Shown piece after piece: positions 8,402 through 15,761 of a stretch of DNA of 64,000 nucleotides. The first letter of the stretch is position 1, and each line of letters starts with the position of its first letter. The notes below the pieces were generated by a model, which was not told the DNA's origin, did not search any database, and was given only the letters and a program-made list of their open reading frames with translations. Source of the stretch: JAKVAV01 sp047633195 (GTDB lineage Bacteria; Bacteroidota; Bacteroidia; Flavobacteriales_D; Cryomorphaceae); assembly GCA_047633195.1 (NCBI GenBank), contig JBLIEU010000003.1, forward strand, positions 89,873 to 153,872, written 5' to 3'. A program made the translations under genes and the position numbers.

Positions 8402-9925
8402 TTAAATCTTGATCACTCGATTGGTTACTGACTCCCGTAATTTTTGGTCGTAAGTCGTCATTATGACCATTCCAGGAAAATCGATCAAGGCATTGTTAAG
8501 TGCGGTAATACTTTCCAAGTCAAGGTGGTTGGTAGGCTCGTCGAGCATCAAAAGATTTGGGCCAGCAAGCATTGCTCTTGAAAGCATACAACGCACTTTT
8601 TCGCCTCCGCTGAGCACGCTGCACTTCTTCAAGGTCTCTTCACCCGAGAAGAGCATTTTACCCAAAAATCCTCTAACGTAGAGCTCGTCTTTATTGGTGG
8701 AGTAAACGCGCAACCAATCTATCAGGTTGTCATTGCTTTTGAAGTATTCATCATTGTGACCGGGCACATAGCCAGGACTGATGGTCAATCCCAGCTCAAA
8801 GTCGCCCGCATCTGGTTTCATTTGACCGCTGATGATTTCGTAAAAAGCAGTTGTTGCCAAGCTGTTTTTACTTTCCAGAGAGATTTTTTCTCCCTTTTGG
8901 ATATTCAGATCGAAATTTTCAAAAAGCGGTTTCCCATCGATGTATTTCGTGAGTCCGCGTACGTGAAGAATTTGATCTCCCGCCTCACGATCGGAAGCGA
9001 AAATGATGGCTGGGTATTTTCTGTTGCTAGGCTTAATCGTGTCAACGTCGATTTTGTCCAAGAGCTTCTTACGACTGGTCGCTTGTTTCGATTTGGAAGC
9101 ATTTGCGCTAAAGCGCGAAATGAATTCTTGAAGTTCTTTCTTTTTCTCCTCTGCCTTTTTGTTCTGATTTGATCGTTGGCGCAAAGCCAATTGACTACTC
9201 TCGTACCAGAACGTATAACTCCCCGTGTACATGCTGATTTTACTGTAGTCAATATCGGCGATGTGCGTACACACCGTATCGAGGAAGTGACGGTCGTGAG
9301 AAACGACGATCACGGTATTTTTAAAATCGAGCAAGAAGTCCTCCAGCCAATTGATGGTTTGAGAGTCCAAGTCATTCGTCGGCTCATCGAGAATAAGCAC
9401 ATCGGGATTTCCGAAAAGAGCCTGTGCCAATAACACACGTACTTTTTGCTTTCCCGTAAGGTTTCTCATCTCCATGAAGTGGAGGTTCTCATCAATTCCA
9501 AGGCCTGATAGAAGAGAGGCGGCATCGCTTTCGGCATTCCATCCGTCCATCTCTGCAAAATCGGCTTCCAGTTCAGAGGCCTTCATTCCATCTTCTTCAG
9601 AGAAGTCAGGCTTTGCATAAATCAGCTCCTTTGCGTGTATGAGGTCCCAAAGCTCTTTGTGCCCCATCAAAACAGTGTGCAAAACCATGTTGCTGTCGTA
9701 GGTAGAGTGCTCCTGCCCGAGCACTGCCATCCTCTTGCCTGACTCTAAGTGAACCGAGCCTGTGTTCGCATCGATATCACCCGAAAGGATTTTTAAGAAA
9801 GTAGATTTCCCTGCACCATTCGCTCCGATTACTCCGTAGCAATTGTCTCCGTTAAACGAAATATTCACATCATCAAAGAGTATTCTTTTCCCGTATTGAA
9901 GACTTATATTCTGTACTTCCAGCAT
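8402..9925 (-). CDS. ABC-F family ATPase (translation factor/ribosome-associated type), second ATP site degenerate
   Basis: A 507-aa soluble protein with two ABC domains and no membrane segments. Domain 1 has an intact P-loop GANGAGKST (residues about 36-44), Walker B LILDEPTND and H-loop VVSHDRHF. Its signature is LTGKQK rather than LSGGQ. The inter-domain linker (about 240-300) is a charged helical pair, as in EttA/YbiT-like factors that enter the ribosomal E site. Domain 2 keeps LSGGEK and MLDEPTNHLD, but its P-loop position reads LESKNSLATT and its H-loop TTYDQK. Some ABC-F lineages share such degeneracy, so this may be lineage-typical. It is monocistronic, with a TACCTTTG promoter box at 9949-9956. 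Confidence 0.9.
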   Translation of the reverse strand: MLEVQNISLQYGKRILFDDVNISFNGDNCYGVIGANGAGKSTFLKILSGDIDANTGSVHLESGKRMAVLGQEHSTYDSNMVLHTVLMGHKELWDLIHAKELIYAKPDFSEEDGMKASELEADFAEMDGWNAESDAASLLSGLGIDENLHFMEMRNLTGKQKVRVLLAQALFGNPDVLILDEPTNDLDSQTINWLEDFLLDFKNTVIVVSHDRHFLDTVCTHIADIDYSKISMYTGSYTFWYESSQLALRQRSNQNKKAEEKKKELQEFISRFSANASKSKQATSRKKLLDKIDVDTIKPSNRKYPAIIFASDREAGDQILHVRGLTKYIDGKPLFENFDLNIQKGEKISLESKNSLATTAFYEIISGQMKPDAGDFELGLTISPGYVPGHNDEYFKSNDNLIDWLRVYSTNKDELYVRGFLGKMLFSGEETLKKCSVLSGGEKVRCMLSRAMLAGPNLLMLDEPTNHLDLESITALNNALIDFPGMVIMTTYDQKLRESVTNRVIKI

Positions 9926-9948
9926 AGACTATCATTTTAAAAGGGCCG

Positions 9949-9956
9949 CAAAGGTA
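9949..9956 (-). promoter_or_regulatory. Bacteroidota -7 promoter box of the ABC-F gene
   Basis: On the minus strand this reads TACCTTTG, a full match to TAnnTTTG, 24 bases before the ABC-F start codon. No clear -33 TTTG is seen. Confidence 0.55.
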
Positions 9957-10040
9957 ACGATTTATCACTTCTTTTCGGTTTGGGCGGTCACTCAGAAATG
10001 GTTGAATGGCATTTGAGCTATTCAGATTTCCAACTAAGTT

Positions 10041-10048
10041 TAACTTTG
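10041..10048 (+). promoter_or_regulatory. Bacteroidota -7 promoter box of the lipoprotein-DUF2231 operon
   Basis: TAACTTTG matches the -7 consensus. A TTTG at 10012-10015 could be the -33 element, although the 25-base spacing is long. The ATG follows at 10068. Confidence 0.6.
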
Positions 10049-10067
10049 CGATAAATCAAATGAAATT

Positions 10068-10379
10068 ATGAAACGAATAGCGAAAATTATCCCTGCCTTT
10101 TTAATGCTTTTTCTTTTTGCTGCTTGCGAGAGCACAGACGCCGTAGAGTCCGGAACCTACTCGGGAACCGTCGATGAAGTAGAGGCAGATAAAACAGAGA
10201 TTTACGTGAAAACGGATGATGGAAAAACCCTTGAACTTTATTTTACCGATGAAACTTCATTGACTGCAGCTGGCGAAGAGGTTGATTTTTCGATGCTCGA
10301 AGAAGGTATGTCAGTAGAAGTGGAAGTAGAAAAAGTGGGTAAGCGTCTCGACCCGATTTCCGTTAAGATTATGGAATAA
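10068..10379 (+). CDS. Small beta-rich lipoprotein
   Basis: A 103-aa protein with a lipoprotein signal (LFLFAAC, Cys about residue 20). The mature part consists of alternating short strands (SGTYSGTVDEVEADKTEIYV, then KTLELYFTDET), like a small OB- or SH3-type barrel of the kind seen in DUF5666-like exported proteins. No enzymatic residues are seen. It is followed after one base by the DUF2231 gene, so the two are surely co-transcribed and may form a membrane-associated pair. Confidence 0.75.
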   Translation: MKRIAKIIPAFLMLFLFAACESTDAVESGTYSGTVDEVEADKTEIYVKTDDGKTLELYFTDETSLTAAGEEVDFSMLEEGMSVEVEVEKVGKRLDPISVKIME

Positions 10380-10380
10380 T

Positions 10381-10857
10381 ATGGATCAACTCCCTGATTT
10401 TTGGCGCACGGAAGTGTTTCACCCACTTTCCGTTCATCTTCCTATCGCTCTACTTTTGGTAGCAACTTTTTTTAAAATAGTATCGCTTTGGAAAAGTGGA
10501 GAGACCTGGAGCAAAGGAGGGAGTATTCTCTTGTTTATTGGTGTGGTAGGTGCTTGGATTAGCGTGTATACAGGCAATCTCGCCGACGGGATTGTTTCAC
10601 GCAATCTTTGCGACCCCACCGTTTTGAAAGACCATGAAAATTCATCTCTCATCATGGCATGGCTTTTTACAATCGCTGTTTTGTTGGAGGCGGCTTACAG
10701 CTTTTTACGAAGGGGGTGGCTTAACCATTTGGTCGTTGCCTTAATGATTGCGGGGTCGGGATTTCTAGTCTACACAGGTCACCTCGGCGCTACCTTGGTT
10801 TATCAGCAAGCGGCGGGGGTTTATGTGCCTTCCGATGATTGCGAAGAGTTTGAGTAG
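10381..10857 (+). CDS. DUF2231 family four-helix membrane protein
   Basis: A 158-aa protein opening with FHPLSVHLPIALLLVATFFKI, the hallmark of DUF2231, whose two conserved His residues sit at the start of helix 1. Four helices are visible (about 18-38, 50-68, 97-115, 122-140). Members often occur with cytochromes and are suspected to bind haem or metal; that role is inference here. Its ATG lies one base after the stop of the upstream lipoprotein gene. Its stop at 10857 is five bases from the stop of the convergent acetyltransferase gene. Confidence 0.85.
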   Translation: MDQLPDFWRTEVFHPLSVHLPIALLLVATFFKIVSLWKSGETWSKGGSILLFIGVVGAWISVYTGNLADGIVSRNLCDPTVLKDHENSSLIMAWLFTIAVLLEAAYSFLRRGWLNHLVVALMIAGSGFLVYTGHLGATLVYQQAAGVYVPSDDCEEFE

Positions 10858-10862
10858 AATTT

Positions 10863-11144
10863 CTATCTCATCACATCTTGAATAGTAGCATCTTTTTCAA
10901 ATTCACTTCTTGCGTAAGGGCACAACGGCATGATTTTGAAATCTTCGTCTCTCGCTTTTTGGACTAGAGCATTCAGCAATTGTCGGCCGAGTTGCTGACC
11001 TCGATAGTTCTCGTTTACGTCGGTATGATCGATGATGATTAGCTGTTTTGATGCGATAGAGTATGTCATTTCAGCAGCTGTTTTCCCTTCATCTTCTAGA
11101 TAGGCTGAGCCTTTCGTTTCTCCTTGTTCTATTTTGAGTTCCAT
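10863..11144 (-). CDS. Short GNAT-type N-acetyltransferase (Acetyltransf_CG/YjdJ family)
   Basis: A 93-aa protein, the usual size of this mini-GNAT family. The acetyl-CoA-binding turn appears as ENYRGQQLGRQLLNALV, and the C-terminal motif MPLCPYARSEFE is typical of the group. The substrate is unknown; related proteins may modify small molecules or polyamines. It is the last recognised gene before a 770-base gap. The region immediately upstream carries no clear promoter box. Confidence 0.85.
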   Translation of the reverse strand: MELKIEQGETKGSAYLEDEGKTAAEMTYSIASKQLIIIDHTDVNENYRGQQLGRQLLNALVQKARDEDFKIMPLCPYARSEFEKDATIQDVMR

Positions 11145-11230
11145 TTTTTTTTCACAAAATAGTCAGGATGCTCAAACAAAAAAAGCACATCGGCAAATGT
11201 GCTTGAATAAAGACCTTTATAATAATTAGA

Positions 11231-11374
11231 GTTTGTCCAGTTAGGCGAGTGGCTGATCTAGGGAGTTCATTAGTAAGGACCGTGCAGCTTTAAAAACCAA
11301 GGAATTGACTCTTGTCAATTACTTTTTTTAAAACAAGTGCAACGCAGATAATGGACTCTACAGGCAGACAACTA
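11231..11374 (-). repeat. Dispersed intergenic element, copy A
   Basis: One of three related sequences in the window (others at 12744-12940 and 29865-30007). Read on the minus strand it begins TAGTTGTCTGCC and ends in a sequence related to TAACTGGACAAAC, giving imperfect terminal inverted repeats. Inside, AATTGAC (11303-11309) pairs with GTCAATT (11314-11320) around TCTT, flanked by an outer A-rich/T-rich pairing. It begins directly after the TAA of the 52-aa frame. It contains no coding frame, consistent with a MITE or a structured 3' element. Confidence 0.75.
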
Positions 11375-11533
11375 TTATCGCTTTACGCGATCCTTCGAAA
11401 GACGATCTACTATTTCCTTTTTTAGAGATGGGGAAACCGACAACGCCAGTCCTACAAGCGTCTTATATTTGTCACCTAAAATTGCTTTCTCAATGAAAGG
11501 GATCATAAATTGGGTGATCGGATTTCTCAGCAT
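11375..11533 (-). CDS. Possible small protein of 52 aa
   Basis: The frame ATG 11533 to TAA 11375 encodes 52 residues with the look of a real amphipathic helical protein: MLRNPITQFMIPFIEKA, then a hydrophobic LVGLALSVSPSL and a basic end. No family is recognised. Support is the coherent composition and the position of repeat copy A immediately after its stop, the same arrangement as for two larger genes. No strong ribosome-binding site is visible. Confidence 0.4.
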   Translation of the reverse strand: MLRNPITQFMIPFIEKAILGDKYKTLVGLALSVSPSLKKEIVDRLSKDRVKR

Positions 11534-11647
11534 CTTACCATGTTCAGTTTCACAAAATAAAACGACAAGTTAGGACTTTTGTTTTGCGCTTTACCAAGTT
11601 GATTGATAAAGAATGCGAAGATTACGCTTTGTGAACAAGAAGTTCGT

Positions 11648-11671
11648 CCCAAACCCAAACCCAAACCCAAA
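11648..11671 (-). repeat. Four tandem CCCAAA units; G-quadruplex-capable on the minus strand
   Basis: The + strand has CCCAAA repeated four times, so the minus strand carries four GGG tracts separated by TTT. This fits the classical G-quadruplex pattern and resembles a telomeric repeat. It lies in non-coding DNA about 115 bases upstream of the 52-aa frame. Confidence 0.85.
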
Positions 11672-11913
11672 CTTCAAACTAAAAACGGCAACCATTCCGA
11701 TGCGCTTGGAATTTGGTGTTGATTAATTGAAGACTGACTAAAGAACCTTAAAGTTTTGGAAACTGAAATTACTTTAGCAGGTCTACCCCATTTTGGTCGC
11801 TCCTATAATTATTGTTGCGGGATTGGTCTTGTGCTTCTTTCCACCTATTCAGCAAAATGGAGAATGAGCCCAAATCGAAACTTGGCTAAGTCTTACCGAT
11901 AATCTGCAAGTCT

Positions 11914-12681
11914 CTATTTCTTTTGTCTCTTTGAGTCAAAGTAGGTAGTCCGTCCTCCCACTTTTATGATGGACAAAGGCGGGTTTTGACGTTTCTCAGT
12001 TCGGTCGAACAGTAGGTAGCGTTCAGGATAAGTCTGGTATTGGGCTTTGTGTTCTATGGCCATATTGAAGACATCTTGCATCACTCCATAAATTTCTTCG
12101 AATACTTTTTCTGATACCTGAGAGGCATCTTTTTCGGGATGGATCCCACACTGAAACAGTATTTCATCGGCATAGATGTTCCCGATTCCTGCCACATTTT
12201 TTTGATCCATTAGCCTCGACTTAATAGGGCCTTTTGTCTTCCCGAATATTTTAAGAAAGTCTTCCTTCGAAATAGTCAGCGCATCTTCTCCGAAGTTCTT
12301 TTCACTAAAAAAGGAATGAACATTGTCCGTTAATCCGACTCGACCAAATTTTCTGGGATTCACCCAAGCCATAAAACCATCTTCCAATTCAAAACTCACC
12401 CGAGTCCCTTTTGGCCTTTCCTCCTTTCGATCGTAGGTCTTTAAGTAGCCCGTCATTCCGAAATGCAGGGTGAGGAACAAGTCTTTTTTGGTCGTAGTTC
12501 CATAGACGTATTTCCCCCTGCGACCTAGCGCAACGATTTCTTCGTTATACAGGTTTTTGAATGCTTCGGGTTCCACAGAAACTACGCGTGGATCGTCGAT
12601 TTCAATCTTGAGAATTTTACGGTTTAGAAAGTGCTTTTCACCGTATCGTTTGAACATTTCTACTTCGGGAAGTTCGGGCAT
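11914..12681 (-). CDS. Fpg/Nei-family DNA glycosylase lacking the zinc-finger cysteines
   Basis: A 255-aa protein starting MPELPEVE, where Pro2 is the Schiff-base nucleophile and Glu3 the catalytic acid, with the conserved lysine at position 57 in LGRRGKY. The H2TH segment is present (NVAGIGNIYADEILF, about 160-175). The enzyme should excise oxidised bases such as 8-oxoguanine or formamidopyrimidine and cut the abasic strand. At the C-terminus, where Fpg normally has a four-cysteine zinc finger, the hairpin core VGGRTTYF is retained but all four Cys positions are replaced (DSKRQ instead of CxxCQ). This makes it a zincless-finger type, as in NEIL1 and plant Fpg. It lies downstream of repeat copy B. 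Confidence 0.85.
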   Translation of the reverse strand: MPELPEVEMFKRYGEKHFLNRKILKIEIDDPRVVSVEPEAFKNLYNEEIVALGRRGKYVYGTTTKKDLFLTLHFGMTGYLKTYDRKEERPKGTRVSFELEDGFMAWVNPRKFGRVGLTDNVHSFFSEKNFGEDALTISKEDFLKIFGKTKGPIKSRLMDQKNVAGIGNIYADEILFQCGIHPEKDASQVSEKVFEEIYGVMQDVFNMAIEHKAQYQTYPERYLLFDRTEKRQNPPLSIIKVGGRTTYFDSKRQKK

Positions 12682-12743
12682 GTATGTGCAGTTTGATTTT
12701 CTAACAGGTTCTCTATTGTCCTTGTTTAAAAGATTTCCACGGA

Positions 12744-12940
12744 GTCAAACTTTCTAGGAAGTCGAGTGGCTGAGCTAGAGGGTTCATTAGAAAGGTGTAT
12801 GAAGCTTCCAAAATAAGGGAGTTAGAAAATGTCAATGCGATGTCCTAAGTCGCGTCGAAGGAACTGTTCTTAAAACAAGTCCCTAGACCAAGCCACAGGC
12901 ATGGTTCAACGCCTATAATCGACTGTATGGATAGACACTA
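12744..12940 (-). repeat. Dispersed intergenic element, copy B (diverged)
   Basis: Shares with copies A and C the block GTCGAGTGGCTGAGCTAGAG and the following GGTTCATTA, the AAAACAAGT segment and the end ATAGACACTA. It has an insertion and base changes in the middle and lacks the TTGAC/GTCAA hairpin. Its minus-strand start (TAGTGTCTATCC) lies one base after the xseB stop codon. Confidence 0.65.
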
Positions 12941-12941
12941 T

Positions 12942-13139
12942 TTAGTCTTCTAAATCCTTGAGAATACTCTGAACGTCCTTTTCGGTATTGTCGAGAACCG
13001 CCCGGCAATTTTTAATTAGAACCGCTGCTCTTTTCACTTTTGTGCTGAGTTCATCAACAGAGATGCTCTCATCTTCGATGTCGTTTATGATCTCCTCCAG
13101 TTCTAGCAATTGATCTTCGTAAGAGTTTTGTTTAGTCAT
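12942..13139 (-). CDS. xseB: Exodeoxyribonuclease VII small subunit
   Basis: A 65-aa protein of usual family length with the two-helix XseB pattern: SYEDQLLELEEIINDIEDESISVDEL followed by KVKRAAVLIKNCRAVL. Several small subunits bind each XseA and are needed for degradation of single-stranded DNA into oligonucleotides. It starts three bases after the xseA stop, so the two subunits are co-expressed. Its stop codon is directly followed by repeat copy B. Confidence 0.9.
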   Translation of the reverse strand: MTKQNSYEDQLLELEEIINDIEDESISVDELSTKVKRAAVLIKNCRAVLDNTEKDVQSILKDLED

Positions 13140-13141
13140 CT

Positions 13142-14539
13142 CTATGTTTTGTTTACTGTTGAGTTGAATTCACCCTTCGCCAGTCTGGTTATTACTTTAT
13201 CTCCGTCCTTTAAATCAGTCGTCGATATTACTGCTTTTCCATTCTTCAGCGTAATGCTGTATCCTCTTCTCAAAACGTTTTGTGGATCAAGAAGTCTTAG
13301 TTTGTCTTTTAGATGAGCCAATTTATTGATCCTGTCCGCACAATATCGGGGCGCAGAATTGTGCAATAATTCTGAAGCTGTCAAAACGCTTTCCTTTTTC
13401 TTGCGAAGAAGGTTTTCGACTGAATGGTTTAGTTTAATGGGGATGCGGAATGCCAATCTTTTGTTTTCCTCGGTCAACCCCGATTTTACCGCCTGTTCTA
13501 GCTTTCTACCTGTTTGTTTGAGCTTGCTATGGGAATCTATAAGAGCTCCCTTCGATTTTCTATTCAATTCTTCCGTCATGCCATCTAAGCGACTTTTCAA
13601 AAGAGGTAGTACTTGTTTATTCACACGCTTTATCAGACTGGCAGCGCGAGCAAGACGTTGCTCGAAATCGACGTAACCATCAATAACAAACTGAGCCAAA
13701 GCCGTCGGTGTGATTAAGTTTTGGTGACCACACATTTCTACCACAGTTAAATTGGTGCTGTGGCCTATGCCCGTTAGTACTGGAATAGGAAAGGCTGCCA
13801 CGGTTTTTGCCAAGTCGAAACTGTCGTAACAATCCATTCCAATGTCGCCTCCGCCTCCACGGATAATTGCGACAGCATCAAACTGTTCGTGAAGCAATGA
13901 AATCTTTTGCAGTGCTTTCGTGATGCTAATCACCGCTGCATCACCTTGCAATTTTGCGGGGAAGAGTTTTCGTTCAATCTGATTGGCGTATTTACTTTCT
14001 TCGATGGTCTGTGAAAAATCTCTCCACCCTTTGCTCGTTTCGACAGAGATGATTGCCAAACTTCCAATGAGTTTTGGGAGAGGCTTTTCTTTGTTAAGGC
14101 TGAAAGTTTTTTCGGCTTTAAGGCGTTGAATAGCTTCTGCTCGCAGTCGGGCCATTTCACCCAAAGTGAAAGAAGCATCTATATCTGATATGTATAGAGA
14201 AAGGCCATACTTAGGATCATAACTTACACGGCAGAGCAATAAAACTTCCATCCCGTCAGATAGAGGTTTTCCTGTATGATTTCGGAAGTTTTCATCGATT
14301 TCTTTGTAGGCGTTTCTAAAAAGAAAACCGCGTATTTCAGAAACGATTTTTCCGTTTTTTTTTTCGACGAGTTCGGGATAGCAATGTCCGCTTTGAGGGT
14401 AGTAATTCAGTTTATTGATCTCAGCTTTAATCCAGTAAGCTGTTTGGTACGTTTTTTCAATTTGGAGCTTTATGTTTTGGGTAAGCTCCAATAAACTATG
14501 CGCTTTACGGATTTCTTTTCGGCTTTGAGTTTGCGACAT
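13142..14539 (-). CDS. xseA: Exodeoxyribonuclease VII large subunit
   Basis: A 465-aa protein. The N-terminal OB-fold (about 25-115) contains VSEIRGFLFRN. The catalytic domain shows AVISITKAL, AVAIIRGGGGDIGMDCYDSFDLAKTVA and the conserved FPIPVLTGIGHSTN segment. A long coiled coil (about 285-400) precedes a short C-terminal beta segment ending in RGYSITLKNGKAV. Length and motifs match functional XseA. It is preceded by a response regulator gene three bases upstream and followed by xseB, all on one transcript. Confidence 0.95.
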   Translation of the reverse strand: MSQTQSRKEIRKAHSLLELTQNIKLQIEKTYQTAYWIKAEINKLNYYPQSGHCYPELVEKKNGKIVSEIRGFLFRNAYKEIDENFRNHTGKPLSDGMEVLLLCRVSYDPKYGLSLYISDIDASFTLGEMARLRAEAIQRLKAEKTFSLNKEKPLPKLIGSLAIISVETSKGWRDFSQTIEESKYANQIERKLFPAKLQGDAAVISITKALQKISLLHEQFDAVAIIRGGGGDIGMDCYDSFDLAKTVAAFPIPVLTGIGHSTNLTVVEMCGHQNLITPTALAQFVIDGYVDFEQRLARAASLIKRVNKQVLPLLKSRLDGMTEELNRKSKGALIDSHSKLKQTGRKLEQAVKSGLTEENKRLAFRIPIKLNHSVENLLRKKKESVLTASELLHNSAPRYCADRINKLAHLKDKLRLLDPQNVLRRGYSITLKNGKAVISTTDLKDGDKVITRLAKGEFNSTVNKT

Positions 14540-14542
14540 TTT

Positions 14543-14926
14543 TTACTTCAATCCTTCCAGTATGTGCCCATTTACTGGTTTAGTGATCAGCTCTATTACC
14601 ATTGAGTGCATACGCGCCTTGGCCTCATCTTCTGTGTTGAATGCAGCAGAAAGCAGAATGATATGGTTCTTTTCTTGGATGCATGGATCGATATCAATGT
14701 AGGTGTTCATAAACGCCCAAGCGTCGATGTCAGGCATTTGCACATCGAGAAATATGTAATCAGGAATCCCTTGATTCCAATCATATTCAGCTCTAAAGAA
14801 CTCCAGCGCTTCTTTAGGTTTCTCAAACGAGCTTATTTGCTTGGCAAAGTCGTTTTTTCTCATTATAGTTTCTGTAACCAAAATTGAGATGGGATCGTCA
14901 TCTATGATGATAACATGTTTAACCAT
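14543..14926 (-). CDS. Single-domain response regulator (CheY-like)
   Basis: A 127-aa receiver domain without an output domain. The acidic pocket is Asp9-Asp11, the phospho-acceptor is Asp61 in FLDVQMPD, the switch Ser is 93 (LLSAA) and the conserved Lys is 116 (TKP). All residues for phosphorylation are present. It is the first gene of a transcript with xseA and xseB, an unusual partner for a DNA nuclease. No histidine kinase is nearby. A TAAATTTG box at 14960-14967 is a likely promoter. Confidence 0.9.
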   Translation of the reverse strand: MVKHVIIIDDDPISILVTETIMRKNDFAKQISSFEKPKEALEFFRAEYDWNQGIPDYIFLDVQMPDIDAWAFMNTYIDIDPCIQEKNHIILLSAAFNTEDEAKARMHSMVIELITKPVNGHILEGLK

Positions 14927-14959
14927 AAAAAGGAAGGGTTGTCTATTTTAAATAAAGCA

Positions 14960-14967
14960 AATTTAGT
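14960..14967 (-). promoter_or_regulatory. Bacteroidota -7 box of the response regulator-xseAB operon
   Basis: The minus strand reads TAAATTTG, a full match to TAnnTTTG, 33 bases before the response regulator start. It sits about 50 bases from the divergent Crp/Fnr promoter. Confidence 0.5.
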
Positions 14968-15013
14968 TTTTTTTGATGTCATTCATCAGGTTTAAGACAC
15001 TCGAACAAACCTT

Positions 15014-15021
15014 TATATTTG
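15014..15021 (+). promoter_or_regulatory. Bacteroidota -7 box of the Crp/Fnr regulator gene
   Basis: TATATTTG matches TAnnTTTG, 22 bases before the ATG at 15044. No well-spaced -33 TTTG is evident. Confidence 0.5.
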
Positions 15022-15043
15022 TATCTCCTGTCACTATCGAACT

Positions 15044-15697
15044 ATGATCACAATTGAGAACTTATTAACAGCACGCTTCGATCATTTAGAGCCTGAATTG
15101 AAAGAAGAAATCTTAGCGATCGCTTCAGAGAAAGAAGTTGAGGCGGGTACTACATTGCTCAAAGCTGGAAACACAATCAACAGCACTATGCTGGTACTTG
15201 ATGGTAGGCTGAAGGTATATCGTGAAGACAACGATGGGAATGAATTCTTGATTTATTTTTTAGAATCAGGGAGTGCCTGTGCCATGTCCATCATGTGTGC
15301 GGCAATGGATGAGAAAAGCCAAATAACGGTGGTCGCTGAGACTGACGTCACATTGCTCTCGATACCTTTTGAGGCCACCAGAAAGTGGTTGAATAGTTAC
15401 CCGTCTTGGGACGAATTTGTACTAAGAACTTATCGATCCAAGATGGAGGAGTTACTTCAGGTTTTGGACAACATCGCTTTCAGAAGTATGGATGAAAGAC
15501 TCGTGTTTTACTTAAAGCGCATGGTTGAGGGGGGAAGCGATAAATTGCACATATCCCATCAGGAGATTGCCCGAGATCTCAATTCTGCGCGCGAAGTAAT
15601 TTCTAGATTGCTGAAAAAGCTCGAACAAAGAGGGGCTATTGAACTTCATCGAAATGAAATTCGAGTGTTAGATTTTGACTTCATGACCAAAGTGTGA
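15044..15697 (+). CDS. Crp/Fnr-family transcription regulator with a paired-cysteine sensor loop
   Basis: A 217-aa protein. The cyclic-nucleotide-binding-like domain (about 20-130) is followed by a dimerisation helix and a winged HTH with LHISHQEIARDLNSAREVISRLLKKLEQRG (about 168-198). Where Crp has its cAMP-binding turn, this protein has SGSACAMSIMCAA with Cys79 and Cys85, and the Arg/Glu cAMP contacts are missing. An N-terminal Fnr-type iron-sulfur Cys cluster is also absent. The position directly before a sulfide and persulfide gene set suggests it controls those genes by sensing sulfane sulfur through the two Cys (inference). Its start is fixed by the upstream promoter. Confidence 0.85.
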   Translation: MITIENLLTARFDHLEPELKEEILAIASEKEVEAGTTLLKAGNTINSTMLVLDGRLKVYREDNDGNEFLIYFLESGSACAMSIMCAAMDEKSQITVVAETDVTLLSIPFEATRKWLNSYPSWDEFVLRTYRSKMEELLQVLDNIAFRSMDERLVFYLKRMVEGGSDKLHISHQEIARDLNSAREVISRLLKKLEQRGAIELHRNEIRVLDFDFMTKV

Positions 15698-15761
15698 CGC
15701 GAATCACATCAGGAACTTTTCTTTCTACCGACTTTTATGCACTGAACGAGCACTACAAGGC

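Larger units (their letters stand above)
11145..11913. other. 770-base gene-poor interval
   Basis: Contains, in order, repeat copy A (11231-11374), a possible minus-strand 52-aa gene (11375-11533), four tandem CCCAAA units (11648-11671) and, near 11787-11873, a short + frame resembling a lone membrane helix but lacking an ATG. Nothing else was recognised. The mixture suggests an insertion-prone, decaying spacer. Confidence 0.5.

Noticed and set aside
11640..11700. Minus-strand 34-codon frame with GFGFGFG repeats across the CCCAAA tract
   Set aside because: The FG pattern follows directly from the hexamer repeat; short and unsupported.
11787..11873. + frame resembling a lone membrane helix
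   Set aside because: It lacks an ATG, GTG or TTG start of credible position and is under 30 codons.
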